A stretch of 45,296 bases of DNA from Desulfuromusa sp. (GTDB lineage Bacteria > Desulfobacterota > Desulfuromonadia > Desulfuromonadales > Geopsychrobacteraceae). Made by a program: the position numbers and the translations under genes. Under the pieces are notes generated by a model, which saw only the letters and a program-made list of their open reading frames with translations, made no database searches and was not told where the DNA came from. Location: positions 1 to 45,296 of the forward strand of contig JAQIBX010000015.1 in the NCBI GenBank assembly GCA_027858895.1. The letters run 5' to 3'. Numbering within the stretch: position 1 is the first letter of the stretch; each line of letters opens with the position of its first letter. Shown here piece after piece: positions 41,498-45,296 of this stretch.

Positions 41498-42480
41498 AAC
41501 AGCTTCACCATCACGACAGTAATAAGGAGGTTAACCAGAGCGAATGGAATCAAGTATTTCCAGCAAAAATTCATCAACTGATCAAAGCGGGTCCGAGGAT
41601 AAGTCCAGCGAATCCAGACCAGGAAGAACATCAACGTATAAACCTTTAACATAAACCAGATAATCCCACTGTACTCAAAATATGGCAGTGGAATCCCTGA
41701 ACTACCACCCAGGAAGAATACGGTGGCAACGCTGCTGACAATAAACATGTTGGCATATTCGCCCAACACGAACAGACTGAAGCTCATACCACTATATTCG
41801 GTATGGAAGCCAGCTGTCAGCTCACTCTCTGCCTCAGGTAAGTCAAATGGCGCCCGGTTGGTTTCTGCAACAATGGAGACCAGATAAATCAAAAAAGCCA
41901 ACGGTTGAATGACGATAAACCAGACTGGACTCTGCGCCGCAACAACTGCTTTCAAACTGAAAGTATTCGTCATGAAGATAATTGACAGCAACGAGAGCAG
42001 CATCGGAATTTCGTAGGCAACATTCTGAGAAACGGCCCGGAAAGCGCCAAACAGTGAGTACTTATTGTTTGATGACCAACCACCAATCAAAACTGCCAGT
42101 AGATTTATCGAGGCTAGCGCCAATATAACCAACAGCCCGATATCGAGATCAAAACCCTGGAGTTTAGAACTGAACGGAATGACCAGCAGTGGCACAAAAA
42201 CCGGGGCAAAAGCGAGCAGCGGAGCAAACCTGAACAACAGAGGATCAGCCTTGGCCGGCACCACCAGCTGCTTGCCCATCAGCTTCAAGCCGTCGACCAC
42301 CAACTGGTAAATACCGTGGGGGCCAACCTCCATCGGACCGGGACGCAGCATGATATGACCCGCCAATTTTCGCTCGGCATAACCCATGACCAGTGCATTA
42401 CCAAACACGATAACGGCTCCACACACGGCACAGACAACAATCCGAATCAGCTCCGGAAGAATACTATAAAAGATTTCCAT
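41494..42480 (-). CDS. nuoH: NADH-quinone oxidoreductase subunit H
   Basis: GYAERKLAGHIMLRPGPMEVGPHGIYQLVVDGLKLMGK; ETNRAPFDLPEAESELTAGFHTEYSGM. Confidence 0.95.
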   Translation of the reverse strand: MEIFYSILPELIRIVVCAVCGAVIVFGNALVMGYAERKLAGHIMLRPGPMEVGPHGIYQLVVDGLKLMGKQLVVPAKADPLLFRFAPLLAFAPVFVPLLVIPFSSKLQGFDLDIGLLVILALASINLLAVLIGGWSSNNKYSLFGAFRAVSQNVAYEIPMLLSLLSIIFMTNTFSLKAVVAAQSPVWFIVIQPLAFLIYLVSIVAETNRAPFDLPEAESELTAGFHTEYSGMSFSLFVLGEYANMFIVSSVATVFFLGGSSGIPLPYFEYSGIIWFMLKVYTLMFFLVWIRWTYPRTRFDQLMNFCWKYLIPFALVNLLITVVMVKLL

Positions 42481-42485
42481 ATACC

Positions 42486-43613
42486 CTACCTGTCAATCTC
42501 GGGGATTACCAAATCCAGAGAGCCCATCGCCGATACCACATCTGAAAGCAGCATCCCTTGACACATTTCAGGAACAACGCTGAGATTAGAATAGGACGGC
42601 GTCCTCACTTTGAGACGGTACGGGACATCTGATCCATCAGAAACAAGATAGTACGAAAGCTCACCACGCGGCGCCTCAACAGAACTATTGTAGTCACCAG
42701 CCGGAATTTTTAACTTCTTCGGCACCTTGGCGGCCATGATTGGACCCTCAGGCAGCCTATCCAGGGCTTGCTCAATGATTCGAAGACTCTGTTCCATTTC
42801 GCGAAAACGCACCAGGAAGGAGGCCATACAGTCACCCTTGGTTTCGGTTGGAATCTCAAAATCAAATTCAGAATAAATTGAATATGGTTCTGCACGACGC
42901 AGGTCGTAAGCAACACCAGTGCCACGCAGCATCGGGCCGGTGATACCATAACGTGCGCATATATGTGGAGTGAGCTCACCAACATCAATTAAACGTTTTT
43001 GCAATATGACGTTGCCATTAACCAAATCTTCGTACATCGGGAAACGGCTGCGCAAACGATCAATGAAAGCCCTGGTGCTGGTGACAAACTTATCATCGAT
43101 ATCTTTGCTCACGCCACCAACCCGAAAGTAACAATAGGTCAGACGCGAACCGGTCACATCTTCAAGAATATCGAGAATATGTTCACGATCATCAAAAGCA
43201 TACATGATCGGGGTAAATGCCCCCAAGTCGAGCAAATAGGCGCCATACCAAAGCAGGTGACTCTGGATTCGATTAAGTTCTGAAGCCATAACGCGGATAT
43301 ACTCAACCCGCTCCGGAACTTCAATCCCAGCAGCTTTTTCCAGCAACTGGGCAAACCCTTGATTGTAGATCAAGGCCCCCAGATAATCCATCCGCGCCGT
43401 ATTAGGCATAAATGACTTGGCTGGCTTGAATTCAGCAATCTTCTCATGACAACGATGCCCGTAACCCAACACGGGCAGAAGTTCCATCGCATACTCGCCC
43501 TCAAGCTCCAGAAGAACCCGCAATACTCCGTGAGTACTTGGGTGCTGCGGTCCCATATTCAGTACGTAACGATGGTGCCTGCTATCTTCTAATACTTCGA
43601 TATCCATGCTCAT
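42486..43613 (-). CDS. nuoD: NADH-quinone oxidoreductase subunit D
   Basis: NMGPQHPSTHGVLRVLLELEGE; ARMDYLGA; ARYGITGPMLRGTGVAYDLRR. Confidence 0.95.
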   Translation of the reverse strand: MSMDIEVLEDSRHHRYVLNMGPQHPSTHGVLRVLLELEGEYAMELLPVLGYGHRCHEKIAEFKPAKSFMPNTARMDYLGALIYNQGFAQLLEKAAGIEVPERVEYIRVMASELNRIQSHLLWYGAYLLDLGAFTPIMYAFDDREHILDILEDVTGSRLTYCYFRVGGVSKDIDDKFVTSTRAFIDRLRSRFPMYEDLVNGNVILQKRLIDVGELTPHICARYGITGPMLRGTGVAYDLRRAEPYSIYSEFDFEIPTETKGDCMASFLVRFREMEQSLRIIEQALDRLPEGPIMAAKVPKKLKIPAGDYNSSVEAPRGELSYYLVSDGSDVPYRLKVRTPSYSNLSVVPEMCQGMLLSDVVSAMGSLDLVIPEIDR

Positions 43614-44161
43614 CAGCTCTGCTCCTGACTCTTGACGGCTTCAGGTTTGGCTTCTGGCTTAGGTTCAGGTTTAGCCTTAGGCTCTGGTGCTGGTTCAGGA
43701 GGTTGACGTCTCACAGCATCGACATCTTGGAGTTTTGCTTCTTCCTTCAGCAGTGGTTTCAGATCCACATCCTCTTCCGCCAGAATCAACGGCTCAAGAT
43801 AGGGGTGACCAACAAACACCACACCGTGGAAATCACGGGTTTCGCGCTCGTGCCAATTAGCGCCCTGATAAATATCGGAAATGGTTGAAATTTCAACTTG
43901 ATCATCGACAAATGCACGCGCCATCACCCGACAGCGTGTTTCAAAATGGGCAAACTGATATACCACTTCGATAGCCGGAGTCACATGGACCGCCATCAGG
44001 TCAACCAGATAAAACCCTTCATCAAGCATCATTGCAGCAAAGTCGCGCACCTTGTCACGCTCAAGACAAACACTATAGTCATAGCCACTGACTGCATAAT
44101 CAATATCTTCGACAGCTGTTGACAGCTCCTGCCACTGTTTTTTTACTTTATTAATATCCAT
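43613..44161 (-). CDS. nuoC: NADH-quinone oxidoreductase subunit C
   Basis: MDINKVKKQWQEL start; NWHERETRDFHGVVFVGHPYLEPLILAEE typical of NuoC. Confidence 0.9.
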   Translation of the reverse strand: MDINKVKKQWQELSTAVEDIDYAVSGYDYSVCLERDKVRDFAAMMLDEGFYLVDLMAVHVTPAIEVVYQFAHFETRCRVMARAFVDDQVEISTISDIYQGANWHERETRDFHGVVFVGHPYLEPLILAEEDVDLKPLLKEEAKLQDVDAVRRQPPEPAPEPKAKPEPKPEAKPEAVKSQEQS

Positions 44162-44165
44162 TTCT

Positions 44166-44759
44166 TTACGCTCCCTCCGGCATCTTGTTCTGCGGGAAAG
44201 GGAAACGCTTGCCAGTAATCTTCTCTTGTAATTGCAGGATACCTTCAATCAAAGCTTCCGGACGTGGTGGACAGCCGGGAATATAAATATCAACAGGAAT
44301 CAGCTTATCAACACCAAGGACGACACTGTAGTTTACCTCAACGTCGAAGGGACCACCCGCCACAGCACAGTTCCCCATAGCAATAACGTAACGAGGTGCT
44401 GGCATCTGCTCATAAAGGGTCACAAGAGCAGGAGCCATCTTACGGTTGACCGTACCAGCAACAATCATCAAGTCAGACTGACGTGGAGAAGGTCGAAATA
44501 CCTCAGCCCCATAGCGAGCCAGATCAAAACGAGCCATACCACTGCACATCATCTCGATAGCGCAGCAGGAAAGACCAAAGGTGAGAGGCCAGAGGGAATT
44601 GGCTCGACACAGATTAAAAATTGCATCAGACAACTTCATCTGGATCAGAGGGGACGCCTCTGAGGTTTTGGTTCGCTGCGCAGAGGCGCCATCATAGCGC
44701 TCCATACACTCCTTGGTATAGGAGTGGACGTTTAGCAGGCTTTTCTTCTGTTCGGCCAC
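44166..44759 (-). CDS. nuoB: NADH-quinone oxidoreductase subunit B
   Basis: [71 protein letters not shown]. Confidence 0.95.
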   Translation of the reverse strand: MAEQKKSLLNVHSYTKECMERYDGASAQRTKTSEASPLIQMKLSDAIFNLCRANSLWPLTFGLSCCAIEMMCSGMARFDLARYGAEVFRPSPRQSDLMIVAGTVNRKMAPALVTLYEQMPAPRYVIAMGNCAVAGGPFDVEVNYSVVLGVDKLIPVDIYIPGCPPRPEALIEGILQLQEKITGKRFPFPQNKMPEGA

Positions 44760-45124
44760 GTAAATACTCCCTTAACCCAGGCATAAACAATCGCCAGAGA
44801 CAAAATACCAACAAAAATCACAATTTCAGAAATTCCCCGCGCTGCAGACACCTTGTCAAAGGCAGTGGCAACGGGAAACAGGTATAGAACATCAACATCA
44901 AAAGCCAGAAAAATAAGGGCATAAAGATAGTAGGAAACATCAAAGCGGATATTCCATGCGGTGCCGAAGGGATCCATCCCACACTCATACGTTTCCCGAG
45001 TTTTACCAAACAACTCACGTGGCGCAAAAAGTGCGGAGATAATCAGCGGGGCCAGACCACAGACAATTCCCATGGCCAAAAGCGCCCACACATACATATA
45101 TTCGACCAAATACTGTTCAATCAT
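44732..45124 (-). CDS. nuoA: NADH-quinone oxidoreductase subunit A
   Basis: [41 protein letters not shown]. Confidence 0.95.
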   Translation of the reverse strand: MIEQYLVEYMYVWALLAMGIVCGLAPLIISALFAPRELFGKTRETYECGMDPFGTAWNIRFDVSYYLYALIFLAFDVDVLYLFPVATAFDKVSAARGISEIVIFVGILSLAIVYAWVKGVFTWPNRRKAC

Positions 45125-45296
45125 AATGAATCATGCCTCCGTTAAGTGGAAAACTGCGCGCCAGAGATTTTTTGATGTATGCCTGCGCACGTTTCCATTG
45201 TGTATTCACACATTCTTCATCGGTGTAAATAAACCATATATCTTCTAGCGGAACGACTCTTTCTTGTCAACAATTATATTGTAATGTTTCTTGCCG

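Overview
The window (about 45.3 kb) looks like ordinary chromosome from a Desulfuromonadales/Geobacter-like bacterium; the taxon is inferred from gene content and order. I saw no mobile element, CRISPR array, rRNA or tRNA. Left to right it contains: two tandem EamA permeases; an orphan PAS hybrid histidine kinase; a DUF554 protein; gdhA; an OmpA-family lipoprotein; cbiET with a cobC-like phosphatase; engB; a ferritin; a TRAP transporter island (two DctQM sets and two TakP-like DctP proteins) built around a LytS/LytTR two-component system and next to sdaA; a PAS kinase; a housekeeping block (comF, gpmI, lapB-like, dksA-like, rlmH, rsfS, nadD, proA, proB, obgE, rpmA, rplU); and a complex I operon (nuoABCDHIJK, two MrpD-like genes, nuoM, nuoN). 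Two observations stand out. (1) The LytS/LytTR pair closely resembles E. coli BtsS/BtsR. All four residues I recall as the BtsS pyruvate-site residues are conserved in register. A perfect ACCGCTTA-N13-ACCGCTTA direct repeat, which matches the BtsR operator as I remember it, lies upstream of the adjacent TakP-like dctP. This suggests a pyruvate/2-oxoacid-sensing circuit controlling a TRAP transporter rather than BtsT. (2) The complex I operon has no nuoE/F/G in view and encodes four antiporter-like subunits, each with the Glu and Lys signatures, plus an 82-aa membrane protein. This suggests a complex with an alternative electron input and extra ion-pumping capacity.
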